From Spartobacteria bacterium (GTDB taxonomy: Bacteria; Verrucomicrobiota; Verrucomicrobiia; Chthoniobacterales; Chthoniobacteraceae): a DNA stretch of 64,000 bases. The position numbers and the translations under genes are program-made. Location of the stretch: NCBI GenBank assembly GCA_021324825.1, contig JAJPII010000033.1, positions 124,001 through 188,000 of the forward strand. Reading direction: 5' to 3'. Under the pieces are notes generated by a model. It made no database searches, had not been told where the DNA came from, and saw nothing but the letters and a program-made list of their open reading frames with translations. Positions 25,798 to 34,115 of this stretch are shown here, piece by piece (the first letter of the stretch is position 1; each line of letters begins with the position of its first letter).

Positions 25798-28700
25798 GTG
25801 AGCATAGCGCATTTCTTCATCAACCGGCCGGTCTTCGCCGCCGTCATTTCCATCGTCACCCTCATCGCGGGGGCGCTGGCGATGCTCGCGCTGCCGATCG
25901 CCCAATACCCGGCCATCGCCCCGCCGACCGTCACCGTCTCCACAGTTTACCCGGGCGCGAACGCGAAGACCGTCTCGGACACCGTGGCCACGCCGATCGA
26001 AGAGCAGGTCAACGGCGTCGAGAACATGCTGTACATGTCGAGCCAATGCACCAATGACGGCGCGATGAAGCTGACCGTGACCTTCCGGGTCGGCACGAAC
26101 CTGGATGTCGCGCAGGTGCAGGTGCAGAACCGGGTCGCGATCGCGCAGCCGCAATTGCCGCCGGAAGTGCAGCAGGAAGGCATCATCGTAAAGAAGGCGT
26201 CGCCGGACATAACCCTGGTCGTCGCGCTCCATTCGCCGGACAACTCGCACAACACGCTCTTCATGAGCAACTACGCGACGTTGCAGATCAAGGACGAGAT
26301 CGCGCGCCTGCCTGGGGTGGGGGACATCACCATCTTCGGCATACGCGACTATTCCATGCGGCTGTGGCTCGACCCCGACAAGCTCGCCGCGCGGAGCCTC
26401 ACCGCCGCCGACGTAGTCAACGCCGTCAAGGAGCAGAACGTGCAGGTCGCGGCGGGCGTCATAGGCGGGCCGCCGTTGCCGCCGGGAGCCAGCCAGTTCC
26501 AATACACGATGAACGTCGAGGGCCGGCTGACCGATCCCAAGCAGTTCTCCGACATGGTGGTGAACGTCGGGCAGAACGGGCGCATAACGCAACTCCACGA
26601 CGTGGGCCGGGTGGAACTGGCCGCCGCCGACTACAGCACCGCCATGACTTTTGACGGCAACCCCGCGGTCGCCATCGCCGTCTTCCAGCTTCCCGGCTCG
26701 AATTCCATCCAGACCGCCGACGCCGTGTACGCGAAGATGAAGGAGCTGAAAAAGCGGTTCCCGCAGGGCGTCGATTACACCATCCCGTACGACACCACGC
26801 TCTTCGTCCGCGACAGCATCCGGGATGTTTTCAAGACGCTCTTCGAGGGCATCGCGCTCGTCTCGCTCGTCGTGCTCGTCTTTCTCCAAAGCTGGCGCGC
26901 GTCCATCGTGCCGTTGATCGCCATCCCGGTCTCGCTCATCGGCACATTCGCGGCCATCTTTCTCGCGGGGTTTTCCATGAATCTCCTGTCGCTGTTCGGC
27001 CTCGTGCTCGCCATCGGCATCGTGGTGGACGACGCCATCATCGTCGTCGAAAACGTCCAGCGCTGGGTGGAACGCGGCGTTCCCCCGCGCGAGGCGGCCT
27101 TCAAGGCGATGGATGAAGTCACCCCGGCCATCATCGCCATAGCCTTTGGCTTGTCCGCGGTGTTCATACCGGTCGCCTTCATCAGCGGCATCACGGGGCA
27201 ATTCTACCGGCAGTTCGCCCTCACCATCTCGTTTTCCACGCTCCTGTCGGCGTTCAATTCCCTCACGCTCAGCCCGGCGCTCGCGGCCCTGCTGCTGCAG
27301 CCGCACGGCGCGAAAAAGGATTGGTTCACACGCGTGCTCGACTTCGGGCTTGGATGGTTTTTCCGCCTTTTCAACCGGGCCTTCGACGCCTCGAACCGGC
27401 GCTACTCCCTCTTTCTCCGCAAAGTGGTCCGCTACAGCGTGGTCGCGCTCGCGGTCTATGCCGGCCTGGTCCTTCTCGCGTATTTCGGCTTCAAGGTCGT
27501 GCCGACAGGGTTCATCCCGCCGCAGGACCAGGGGTACCTCATCTGCAACGTCCAGATGCCCGACGCCTCTTCCATCGACCGCACCCAGCAGGTTCTCTCC
27601 GACATGGCGAAGATGGCCATCAAGACGCCCGGCGTCCACGGCCTCTTCACGGTGGCGGGCCTGAACATCCTCGCCAACGCCAATTCCTCCGCCGCCGGCG
27701 TCATGTTCTGCACGCTGGACCCGTTCTCGAAACGCGCGGGCGATCCGAACCTCTCCGCGCAGGCGATCTCGAAGCGGCTCTACGCCCAATTCTCGAAGAT
27801 ACAGGAAGCCATCGTCCTGGTCTTCCCGCCGCCGCCGGTCCGCGGCATGGGCAACGCGGGCGGCTTCAAGATGCAGGTCGAGGATCGTTCCGGCCAGAAC
27901 ACGCCGCAACAACTCCAGGCCGTCGTGGACAACCTTATGGCCGAGGCCCGGAAACGGCCCGAACTCACCGCGTTGTTTTCCAGCTTCCGGGCGAGCTTCC
28001 CGCAGCTCTATGGCAACGTGGATCGCGTCAAGGCCAAGGAACAGAACGTCGCCGTCACGGACGTGTTTGAAACGCTGCAAGTCTATCTCGGCGGCGTCTA
28101 TATAAACGACTTCAACTACCTCGGACGCACCTGGCATGTGACCGCGCAGGCCGACGCGCCCTTCCGCGCCAACGCCGACGCCATTTCCCGCTTGCAAACA
28201 CGCAACTCCGCCGGCCAGATGGTGCCCCTGGGCGCCGTGATGGATTTGAAGGACGCCACCGGGCCGGATCGCATCCAGCGTTACGACCTCTATCTCTCCG
28301 CCGAGATAAACGGAAACACCGCGCCCGGGTACAGCAGCGGCCAGGCCATCGCCGCGATGGAAGAGACCGCGAAGAAGGCGCTCCCCAGGGAATACAACTT
28401 CGAATGGACGGACCTCGCGTACCAGGAACAGGCCGCGAGCAGCACGGCGTTCCTCATCTTTCCGCTCTGCATACTCTTCGTATGGCTGACGCATTCGGCG
28501 GAATACGAGAGTTTCGCGCTCTCCACAGCCATCATCCTCATCGTTCCCATGTGCCTTCTCTCGGGCATCGGCGGCGTGTGGCTGCGCGGCATGGAGAACA
28601 ACATCTTCACGCAGATCGGTTTCGTCGTCCTGGCGGGCATGAGCGTGAAGAACGCCGTCCTCATCGTGGAATTCGCCAAACAGCAGCAGGAACACAACCC

Positions 28701-28950
28701 CGGCATGAAGGCCGCCGACGCCGCGGTGGAAGCCTCCCGCCTCCGGCTGCGGCCCATCCTGATGACGAGCTTCACCTTCATCTTTGGCGTGCTCCCGCTG
28801 GTCACGGCCACCGGCGCGGGCTATGAAATGCGCCAGGCCCTCGGCACCGCCGTCTTTTTCGGGATGCTCGGCGTCACTTTCTTCGGCGTCTTTTTCACGC
28901 CGGTGTTCTACACCGTCATCCGCAAACTGACCGGCCGCGATACGATCTGA
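25798..28950 (+). CDS. RND multidrug efflux transporter, AcrB/MexB family
   Basis: A 1050-residue proton-driven inner-membrane pump. It begins SIAHFFINRPVFAAVISIV, the classical HAE1 N-terminus, and has the two halves of six helices each with large periplasmic porter domains. The proton-relay Asp pair is in GIVVDDAIIVVENVQRW; the second half repeats the layout with GMSVKNAVLIVEFAKQ. Length matches AcrB. The GTG at 25798 was chosen because it starts exactly at the conserved SIAHFFINRP; an ATG 36 bp earlier lies within the adaptor gene. Likely substrates are hydrophobic drugs, dyes or detergents; specificity is not readable. Confidence 0.94.
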   Translation: MSIAHFFINRPVFAAVISIVTLIAGALAMLALPIAQYPAIAPPTVTVSTVYPGANAKTVSDTVATPIEEQVNGVENMLYMSSQCTNDGAMKLTVTFRVGTNLDVAQVQVQNRVAIAQPQLPPEVQQEGIIVKKASPDITLVVALHSPDNSHNTLFMSNYATLQIKDEIARLPGVGDITIFGIRDYSMRLWLDPDKLAARSLTAADVVNAVKEQNVQVAAGVIGGPPLPPGASQFQYTMNVEGRLTDPKQFSDMVVNVGQNGRITQLHDVGRVELAAADYSTAMTFDGNPAVAIAVFQLPGSNSIQTADAVYAKMKELKKRFPQGVDYTIPYDTTLFVRDSIRDVFKTLFEGIALVSLVVLVFLQSWRASIVPLIAIPVSLIGTFAAIFLAGFSMNLLSLFGLVLAIGIVVDDAIIVVENVQRWVERGVPPREAAFKAMDEVTPAIIAIAFGLSAVFIPVAFISGITGQFYRQFALTISFSTLLSAFNSLTLSPALAALLLQPHGAKKDWFTRVLDFGLGWFFRLFNRAFDASNRRYSLFLRKVVRYSVVALAVYAGLVLLAYFGFKVVPTGFIPPQDQGYLICNVQMPDASSIDRTQQVLSDMAKMAIKTPGVHGLFTVAGLNILANANSSAAGVMFCTLDPFSKRAGDPNLSAQAISKRLYAQFSKIQEAIVLVFPPPPVRGMGNAGGFKMQVEDRSGQNTPQQLQAVVDNLMAEARKRPELTALFSSFRASFPQLYGNVDRVKAKEQNVAVTDVFETLQVYLGGVYINDFNYLGRTWHVTAQADAPFRANADAISRLQTRNSAGQMVPLGAVMDLKDATGPDRIQRYDLYLSAEINGNTAPGYSSGQAIAAMEETAKKALPREYNFEWTDLAYQEQAASSTAFLIFPLCILFVWLTHSAEYESFALSTAIILIVPMCLLSGIGGVWLRGMENNIFTQIGFVVLAGMSVKNAVLIVEFAKQQQEHNPGMKAADAAVEASRLRLRPILMTSFTFIFGVLPLVTATGAGYEMRQALGTAVFFGMLGVTFFGVFFTPVFYTVIRKLTGRDTI

Positions 28951-28987
28951 GGGGCGCCGCGATCCCTTCGATATCGCGGGTCACCCC
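28951..28987 (+). terminator. Hairpin after the RND pump gene
   Basis: A 7-bp CCGCGAT/ATCGCGG stem (28957-28963 with 28973-28979), flanked by GGGG and CCCC runs, begins directly after the stop codon. No T-run follows, so efficient intrinsic termination is not certain. Confidence 0.4.
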
Positions 28988-29014
28988 CGGTGGATCAGGC
29001 GCGGCGCCGTTATC

Positions 29015-29050
29015 GTTGTAGAGGCGGCTATGCCAGCCGCCTCTTACAAC
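29015..29050 (+). repeat. Dispersed palindromic repeat, copy 2
   Basis: Near-perfect 36-bp inverted repeat: GTTGTAGAGGCGGCT, a five-base loop, then AGCCGCCTCT and TACAAC. A second small hairpin (AACCGCG/CGCGGTT, 29048-29068) overlaps its right end. Confidence 0.85.
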
Positions 29051-29100
29051 CGCGTGTTATCCGCGGTTAATTCTTCTCCTTGAACGGGTTGAGAACCAGC

Positions 29101-29940
29101 TTGCGGCGGCGAAAGGGATTTGCTAGAAGCACAGGAGTGCGGAATGCCGTCCGTATCGTGGTCTTCCTGGTGGTGCTGGGCGTCGCCTGGCATCTCTATT
29201 CGCAAGTGCGCGCTGCGGGCAGTTCCCAGGATGCGGACGCGCAGCACGTCGTCGTTCTCTTTGGCTCCGTCATCCTTTTCGGGGCGGTTGTCGTTGTGAT
29301 GGCGGAGTTCTGGCTGCTCCCCATCATCGGCGAAAGGATCGGGAACTTCTTTTTTCATTCGAGCGAACAGGTCGTCCGCGACCCCCATGCCGACGCATTG
29401 GCCGCGGTGGCTGTGGGCGATTACGTGGCCGCGATAGAAGAATACAAGGAGTGCTTCAGGAAAAACCCGGACGATACGCTGGCGCTGAGCGAGATGGTCC
29501 GCCTCCAGTGCGAGCGGTTGCAGGATTACGAGATGGCCGCCGCCGCGCTCGAGGAAGCGCTCTCCCGGGAATGGGCCGCGGATGACGCCGCGTTCCTGGC
29601 TTCGCGCCTGGCGGATGTCTATTGGACGTATCTGCACGATGCGCCGCGCGCCCGCCACGTCCTGAACCAGATAATGGAGGCCGCGCCCGAAACGCGGCAC
29701 GCGGCCAACGCCGCGCACCGTTTGCGGGAGATCGAGCAGGCGATGCCGCCGGAACTACCGGATGGCCCCGGCGAAGCTGACCCGGTAACTCCTGCGCCCC
29801 CAGACGACGCGACCGGGCAGCCAGCTCGCGGCCCAGAAAAACGTCTCCGCGAAAGCCGCGAGCAGGACGGTAAGGGCCAGCCGCTTCACGGGAAAGGCGA
29901 GGGAACGGGAGTTGGACCTGGCGGCGGCGAATCGGCTTAG
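29101..29940 (+). CDS. Membrane-anchored TPR-like protein of unknown function
   Basis: About 279 residues if started at TTG 29101; other possible starts are TTG 29080 and GTG 29137. Two transmembrane helices (VRIVVFLVVLGVAWHLY and VVVLFGSVILFGAVVVVMAEFWLLP) are followed by a helical region resembling tetratricopeptide repeats (VGDYVAAIEEYKECFRKNPDD, then LQDYEMAAAALEEAL, then a third helix pair). The last 62 residues are Gly/Pro/Arg-rich and are encoded opposite the 3' end of the convergent glycosyltransferase gene, an overlap of 186 bp, so the tail may not be functional. I do not recognise the family. Confidence 0.6.
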   Translation: MRRRKGFARSTGVRNAVRIVVFLVVLGVAWHLYSQVRAAGSSQDADAQHVVVLFGSVILFGAVVVVMAEFWLLPIIGERIGNFFFHSSEQVVRDPHADALAAVAVGDYVAAIEEYKECFRKNPDDTLALSEMVRLQCERLQDYEMAAAALEEALSREWAADDAAFLASRLADVYWTYLHDAPRARHVLNQIMEAAPETRHAANAAHRLREIEQAMPPELPDGPGEADPVTPAPPDDATGQPARGPEKRLRESREQDGKGQPLHGKGEGTGVGPGGGESA

Positions 29941-30873
29941 ATAAACGGCCAGGAGAACGGCCCAGCGCCACGGCTCTCCCGCGCCGCGAAGGACAAGAAC
30001 GGCTCCGAAAAACAGGCCGTGCGTAAGGACCATGCCGAAGTAACCGGCCGGGTCGGATACGCGGTACGTAACCCCCACGCGATGTTGATGCCGGAGATAC
30101 TCGCCCCACGTGAGCGGATCGGTCTCGATATCCACGACGGCTTTGCTCAGCAGAATCCGTTTGCCTTCGCCCGCCAGGACGGCGCCCAGCCGGTTGTCCT
30201 CCGCCAGCACATCGGCGAACCGCTCCCAGCCGCCCGCGTCGCGCAGTTGCCCGCCCCGGAGGCCGGTGCATGCGCCCAATGTGAACCGGATCGGCCCCAG
30301 CATCTCGGCGGCGGCCAGGCCGGGCCACAACGTCAGGAGCAGCGCGGCCTGGTCGAGGGTCTGCGCCGGGGTTTGGGCGTTGATGAAACGGTAGCCCGCC
30401 GTCAGCGCGTCCGCGCCGGAATCGCGCCACTGCGCCCGGAAACTTCTCGCGAATCCGGGCGTCATCCAGACTTCGCTGTCGCTCACGATCCACCGGTCAT
30501 GCGCGGTTTCGCGGCTCATCTGGATCAGCTTGTTGACCTTCGGGTTCAAGGCTTCGCCCGGCGAACACCGGCAGATCACGACGATCCCGGGATGGCTTTC
30601 GCGCACGTCGGCGCAGAGGTCGAAATCCTCGTCCGAATCGACTCCCAGGATGACCTGGTCGCCCGGCAGCGCGGCCTCCGCCAGCATCTCGACGAATTCC
30701 CTCAACCGGGGCACGCCCCGCTTGATGGGGCGCAAAAATGAAACCGGCGGCAGTTCGCCCCCGGCGGGTTCCGAGGCGCCCGCCCGCCTCTTTTTCAAAA
30801 GGAACGCGGTCCAGAGCGAATACAGCGCCCCGCACCCGCTGCCGCCCAGGAGAACGATATCCGCGAAATTCAT
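29755..30873 (-). CDS. hpnI: Hopanoid-associated glycosyltransferase HpnI-like (GT21)
   Basis: A 372-residue membrane glycosyltransferase of the ceramide-glucosyltransferase-like family. Features: N-terminal helix (DIVLLGGSGCGALYSLWTAFLL), LPPVSFLRPIKRG, the donor segment VILGVDSDEDFD, IVSDSEVWM, FADVLAEDNRLG and the RHQHR motif, with C-terminal helices ending in GRVVWGRRSYRVSF. In hopanoid producers HpnI adds N-acetylglucosamine to bacteriohopanetetrol and HpnK then deacetylates it; hpnA and hpnK lie beside it here, which supports the call. The ATG overlaps the hpnA stop (ATGA). The 3' end overlaps the opposing TPR-like gene. Confidence 0.75.
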   Translation of the reverse strand: MNFADIVLLGGSGCGALYSLWTAFLLKKRRAGASEPAGGELPPVSFLRPIKRGVPRLREFVEMLAEAALPGDQVILGVDSDEDFDLCADVRESHPGIVVICRCSPGEALNPKVNKLIQMSRETAHDRWIVSDSEVWMTPGFARSFRAQWRDSGADALTAGYRFINAQTPAQTLDQAALLLTLWPGLAAAEMLGPIRFTLGACTGLRGGQLRDAGGWERFADVLAEDNRLGAVLAGEGKRILLSKAVVDIETDPLTWGEYLRHQHRVGVTYRVSDPAGYFGMVLTHGLFFGAVLVLRGAGEPWRWAVLLAVYLSRFAAARSNSRSLAFPVKRLALTVLLAAFAETFFWAASWLPGRVVWGRRSYRVSFAGAIR

Positions 30874-31916
30874 GCGGGTTGCAGGCTGGCGGTTTGCCGG
30901 ACAAGACCGCGCTGGACGAAATACCTCACCGCCTCGCGCAACGCCTCTTCGATGCCCGTGACTTCGTAGCCGATCTCCTTCTCCGCCTTGGCGCTGGTGA
31001 AGAAATACGGGTGTCTCGCCATCCGCACCGATTCCCGCGTGACGAACGGCGCGTTGCCGGTCAGGTGCGCGAACGCCTCGAACGCGCACGCGGCGAGACG
31101 GCTCACCGATTCCGGGCAATAAAACCGGGGCGTCCTGTGCCGGGTGTAAGGCTCCAGCATTTGGAGGAACTCGCGCAGCCACAGGTTTTTGCCCCCGAGC
31201 AGGTACCGTTCGCCGATCCTGCCGTGCATCATCGCCTGCAAATGCCCGACGGCCAGTCGCCCGACATCCTCAAAATTCAATCCGGTCCTGGCCAGGAACG
31301 GTATGCCCCCGTTGAGGAATTTCACGATGACCATCCCCGTGGGAGTCGGCTTGAAATCGCGCCAGCCCACGGGCGCCGTGGGCAGCACGGAGAGGATCGG
31401 TTCGCCCTTGTCGGCGCGCTTCTGGGTTGCGAGGTACGCGTCGAACTTGGAGCGTTTGTACGCGCCGGGCATATCCCCAAGGTTCGCGAGGGTCGATTCA
31501 TCCGCCGGCGATTGATCCTTGTTGCGGCCGAGGATGCCGCAGGTGCTGGTGCTGACGATTCTCTCCACCCCGCGCCGGTGCGCGGCGTCCAGGATGTTGC
31601 GGCTCCCCTCGATGTTGCCCTTGAAAATCTCCCGCGGATCGCGCGCCCAGAAACGGTAATCGCCCGCGACGTGGAAGAGGTAGCGGCAACCCCGCACGGC
31701 TTCGTCCAAAGTCTCGGGGACGAGCAAATCCCCTTCATGACAGCGAAAGGCTTCCAGGTCCGGGTTCTTTTTTACCGTGGCGGGCCGGACCAGCACGCGG
31801 ACTTTGGCCCCGGCTTCGGCCAGCTTTTGGGCGACGTGCCAGCCGATGAACCCGGATGCTCCCGTAACCAGGACATCCTCGCCTTGAAAGAAATCCGCTA
31901 TAGCTTGAGGCATCAT
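30870..31916 (-). CDS. hpnA: Hopanoid-associated sugar epimerase HpnA-like (extended SDR)
   Basis: A 348-residue NAD(P)-dependent extended short-chain dehydrogenase. The nucleotide-binding motif is VTGASGFIGWHVAQKL; VAGDYRFW, STSTCGIL and GAYKRSKFDAY (YxxxK active site as YKRSK) follow the HpnA pattern, as does LPTAPVGWRDFKPTPTG. Its precise role in hopanoid tailoring is unresolved in the family. Two consecutive ATGs (31914-31916 and 31911-31913) are possible starts; the first overlaps the ATG of the divergent hpnK by 2 nt. It is cotranscribed with hpnI. Confidence 0.75.
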   Translation of the reverse strand: MMPQAIADFFQGEDVLVTGASGFIGWHVAQKLAEAGAKVRVLVRPATVKKNPDLEAFRCHEGDLLVPETLDEAVRGCRYLFHVAGDYRFWARDPREIFKGNIEGSRNILDAAHRRGVERIVSTSTCGILGRNKDQSPADESTLANLGDMPGAYKRSKFDAYLATQKRADKGEPILSVLPTAPVGWRDFKPTPTGMVIVKFLNGGIPFLARTGLNFEDVGRLAVGHLQAMMHGRIGERYLLGGKNLWLREFLQMLEPYTRHRTPRFYCPESVSRLAACAFEAFAHLTGNAPFVTRESVRMARHPYFFTSAKAEKEIGYEVTGIEEALREAVRYFVQRGLVRQTASLQPA

Positions 31917-32679
31917 GAAACGTCTGATCGTGACCGGCGATGATTTCGGAATCAGCCCGAAGGTCAATGCCGAAATAGAGCGCTTCCACCGGGAGGGTTT
32001 GCTGACGCAAGCCAGCCTCATGGTCAACGGAGACGCGCTGGAGGAAGCGGTCCGCATCGCCCGGCGCAACCCCGGGTTGACCGTGGGCCTGCACCTCGCG
32101 CTCTGCGACGCAAAGGGGTCCGCCGTGTCGGCGCTCACCGACGCGCGGCGCAATCTTATTCCCAGTCCGGCCAGGGCGGGCTTGCGGTATGCGTTCGACC
32201 GCCGTCTCCGCGATGCGCTCGAAAAGGAGATCGAGTCGCAGTTCGAGCGGTTCCTGACGCTGGGGTTTTCTCCCGCGTATTGGGACGGGCATACGCATCT
32301 TCATCTTCACCCCACCGTGTTGCGGATGTCCCTGCCGGCGGCGTCAAAGGGCGGGTTCGGATTCACGCGCCTCGTCCGCGAACCGAAACCGGCGCGTCCC
32401 GTGCCGCTGGTATTTCACGGCTTGAGCCGCGCGGCGATTCCGAAGTTGCGAGACCGGGGAATCACTTACGCGGATCAGGTTTACGGCCTGTCCGAAACCG
32501 GCGCGATGGACATGCCTTCTTTCAGCCGCATCGTCGCCTCGCTGGGCGACGGCTGGAGCGAACTCTACTTTCACCCGGGCGTTGACGGAGCGGATATCGA
32601 AGCGGCGCGGCTGCTGGAACAAATACGGCAGGGCGGCGTCATCCTATCCGCAGCCGGGCGCTCGTCTCCGTCTGCGTAG
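31915..32679 (+). CDS. hpnK: Hopanoid-associated deacetylase HpnK-like (YdjC family)
   Basis: A 254-residue carbohydrate deacetylase. The opening KRLIVTGDDFGISPKVN carries the metal-binding Asp-Asp, VGLHLALCD and WDGHTHLHLHPTV carry the His ligands, and YFHPG is the late His. HpnK removes acetyl from N-acetylglucosaminyl-bacteriohopanetetrol made by HpnI. The last 15 residues do not look like the usual HpnK end and are encoded in a 41-bp overlap with the convergent MBL gene. The start codon overlaps that of hpnA, so its promoter must lie inside hpnA. Confidence 0.75.
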   Translation: MKRLIVTGDDFGISPKVNAEIERFHREGLLTQASLMVNGDALEEAVRIARRNPGLTVGLHLALCDAKGSAVSALTDARRNLIPSPARAGLRYAFDRRLRDALEKEIESQFERFLTLGFSPAYWDGHTHLHLHPTVLRMSLPAASKGGFGFTRLVREPKPARPVPLVFHGLSRAAIPKLRDRGITYADQVYGLSETGAMDMPSFSRIVASLGDGWSELYFHPGVDGADIEAARLLEQIRQGGVILSAAGRSSPSA

Positions 32680-33421
32680 CGCACACGACATCGACCGGCG
32701 CGCCCGCCTCGTCGATGCGGGAACGAACCGCGCCCACCGCGAGTTCGGGCCGGTTGCAATCCCGGCTGAGATGCCCGAGCACCACGCGCTGGAGGCCGTT
32801 GGGAAGAAGCCCGCCCACCACCGCCGCCGCCGCGTCGTTTGACAAATGCCCGTGCCGGGACATGATCCGCTGCTTCACCGGCCAGGGCCTGCGCGTATCG
32901 TTCTGCAACATCTTCTCGTCGTGATTGGTCTCAATGACGAGCGTCCGCACCGTGCGGATCCGCTCATGGACAAGCTTTGTCGCAAACCCGAGGTCCGTCA
33001 GGAACCCGAGCGACAGCCCCGCGTGGTGCAGGACGAACCCGCTGGGATCGACCGCGTCGTGCGGCACCGCGAAGCTCTGGATCGCGATATCCTTGATCTC
33101 GAAATCGCAGCCGGTGGTGAACATGCGCCAGTCGCACGGCGTATCGAAGCCGCTTGCGCGCACCGCCTCCGCCGTGAGCCGGTTGCAGTAAACCGGCACG
33201 GCGAACTGCCTGCAAAGCACCTCGAGGCCGCGCACGTGATCGCCATGCTCGTGCGTCAGCAGGACGCCGTCGACGCCGATGGGGTGGACGCCCAGGTCCT
33301 CCAGCCGGCGCGTTATCTGCCGCGCGCTCAGGCCGCCGTCGATGAGGAGCCTGCACTGTTCGGACTCGACCAGCGCGCTGTTCCCCGCGCTGCCGCTGCC
33401 GAGCATCGTCAAGGTGAACAT
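32639..33421 (-). CDS. MBL-fold metal-dependent hydrolase, YycJ/WalJ-like
   Basis: A 260-residue metallo-beta-lactamase-fold enzyme. It begins LTMLGSGSAGNSALV, typical of the YycJ/WalJ group, and has the metal motif THEHGDH (residues 56-62), later His ligands around AVPHDAVDPSG and the helix-initiating GHLSRDCN. YycJ-type proteins are suspected 5'-to-3' DNA exonucleases or RNA-processing enzymes. Full length for the family. The 3' end overlaps hpnK by 41 bp in convergent orientation. Confidence 0.85.
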   Translation of the reverse strand: MFTLTMLGSGSAGNSALVESEQCRLLIDGGLSARQITRRLEDLGVHPIGVDGVLLTHEHGDHVRGLEVLCRQFAVPVYCNRLTAEAVRASGFDTPCDWRMFTTGCDFEIKDIAIQSFAVPHDAVDPSGFVLHHAGLSLGFLTDLGFATKLVHERIRTVRTLVIETNHDEKMLQNDTRRPWPVKQRIMSRHGHLSNDAAAAVVGGLLPNGLQRVVLGHLSRDCNRPELAVGAVRSRIDEAGAPVDVVCATQTETSARLRIG

Positions 33422-33533
33422 GCCCGAGTTAACCAGCCCGCCCGCCCGCCCACAAGCTCCGAATTTTCAAGGCCGGCTCGAAGCGTCGAAGTTACCCTTC
33501 CCATTTAATAGGCGGTCCCCTTAAACTTCCGCC

Positions 33534-34115
33534 GTGTCAATCATCGTAGCGGTAAGGAAGGGGAATCGCGTCGCGCTCGCGGCGGACAGCCAGTCGAACT
33601 TCGGCGCGCATAAGTTCCCGCCGGACAACCATAAGGCCAGCAAGATTCGCGAGATCGGCGGCAGTCTCGTCGCTTTTTCGGGCTGGGGCCTTTACGAGAA
33701 CATCCTGGATGATTACCTGTCCGCGCGCCGCGCGCCGCGCCTCGACGACACAAAGAACATCTTCTCCTTCTTCCGCGCCTTCTGGAAGCAGTTGCGCGAA
33801 AAATATTCCTTCGTCAACGACCAGTGCAAGGACGCGAACGATTCCCCCTTTGGCGACCTCGACGCCTCCTTTCTCATCGTCAGCGGGAACGGCATTTTCG
33901 ATGTCTCCTCCAACATGACGATCAGCCGTTTTGAAAAGTATAATGCCATCGGCTCCGGCGCGGAATTCGCGCTCGGCGCGCTCCATGCGCTGTACGATTC
34001 CCCGCGCGACGCCGCGGGCCTGGCGCGGGCCGGAGTGGAGGCGGGCATGGCCTTCAGCATTTATTGCGGCGGGGAGATCACGGCCCGGGAACTCCCGGCA
34101 AGGCGAGGAAAGTGA
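33534..34115 (+). CDS. HslV/proteasome-like Ntn hydrolase, orphan
   Basis: A 193-residue protein beginning (GTG start) M-SIIVAVRKGNRVALAADSQ. This aligns with the start of mature HslV and proteasome beta subunits, where the residue after the removed Met is the nucleophile; here it would be Ser1. The Asp of AADSQ and a Lys in NHKASKIREIG occupy the positions of the conserved Asp17 and Lys33. The later segment YNAIGSGAEFALGALHAL matches the family's second glycine-rich strand. No HslU/ClpY ATPase is nearby. It overlaps the following MFS gene by 4 nt (GTGA). Function is unknown; protease activity is inferred from the fold only. Confidence 0.7.
   Translation: MSIIVAVRKGNRVALAADSQSNFGAHKFPPDNHKASKIREIGGSLVAFSGWGLYENILDDYLSARRAPRLDDTKNIFSFFRAFWKQLREKYSFVNDQCKDANDSPFGDLDASFLIVSGNGIFDVSSNMTISRFEKYNAIGSGAEFALGALHALYDSPRDAAGLARAGVEAGMAFSIYCGGEITARELPARRGK

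Noticed and set aside
25714-28695. A 993-codon minus-strand open frame opposite the RND pump
   Set aside because: It is a charged Arg/Glu/Asp-rich antisense shadow caused by high GC at third positions; the plus strand encodes a complete AcrB homologue.
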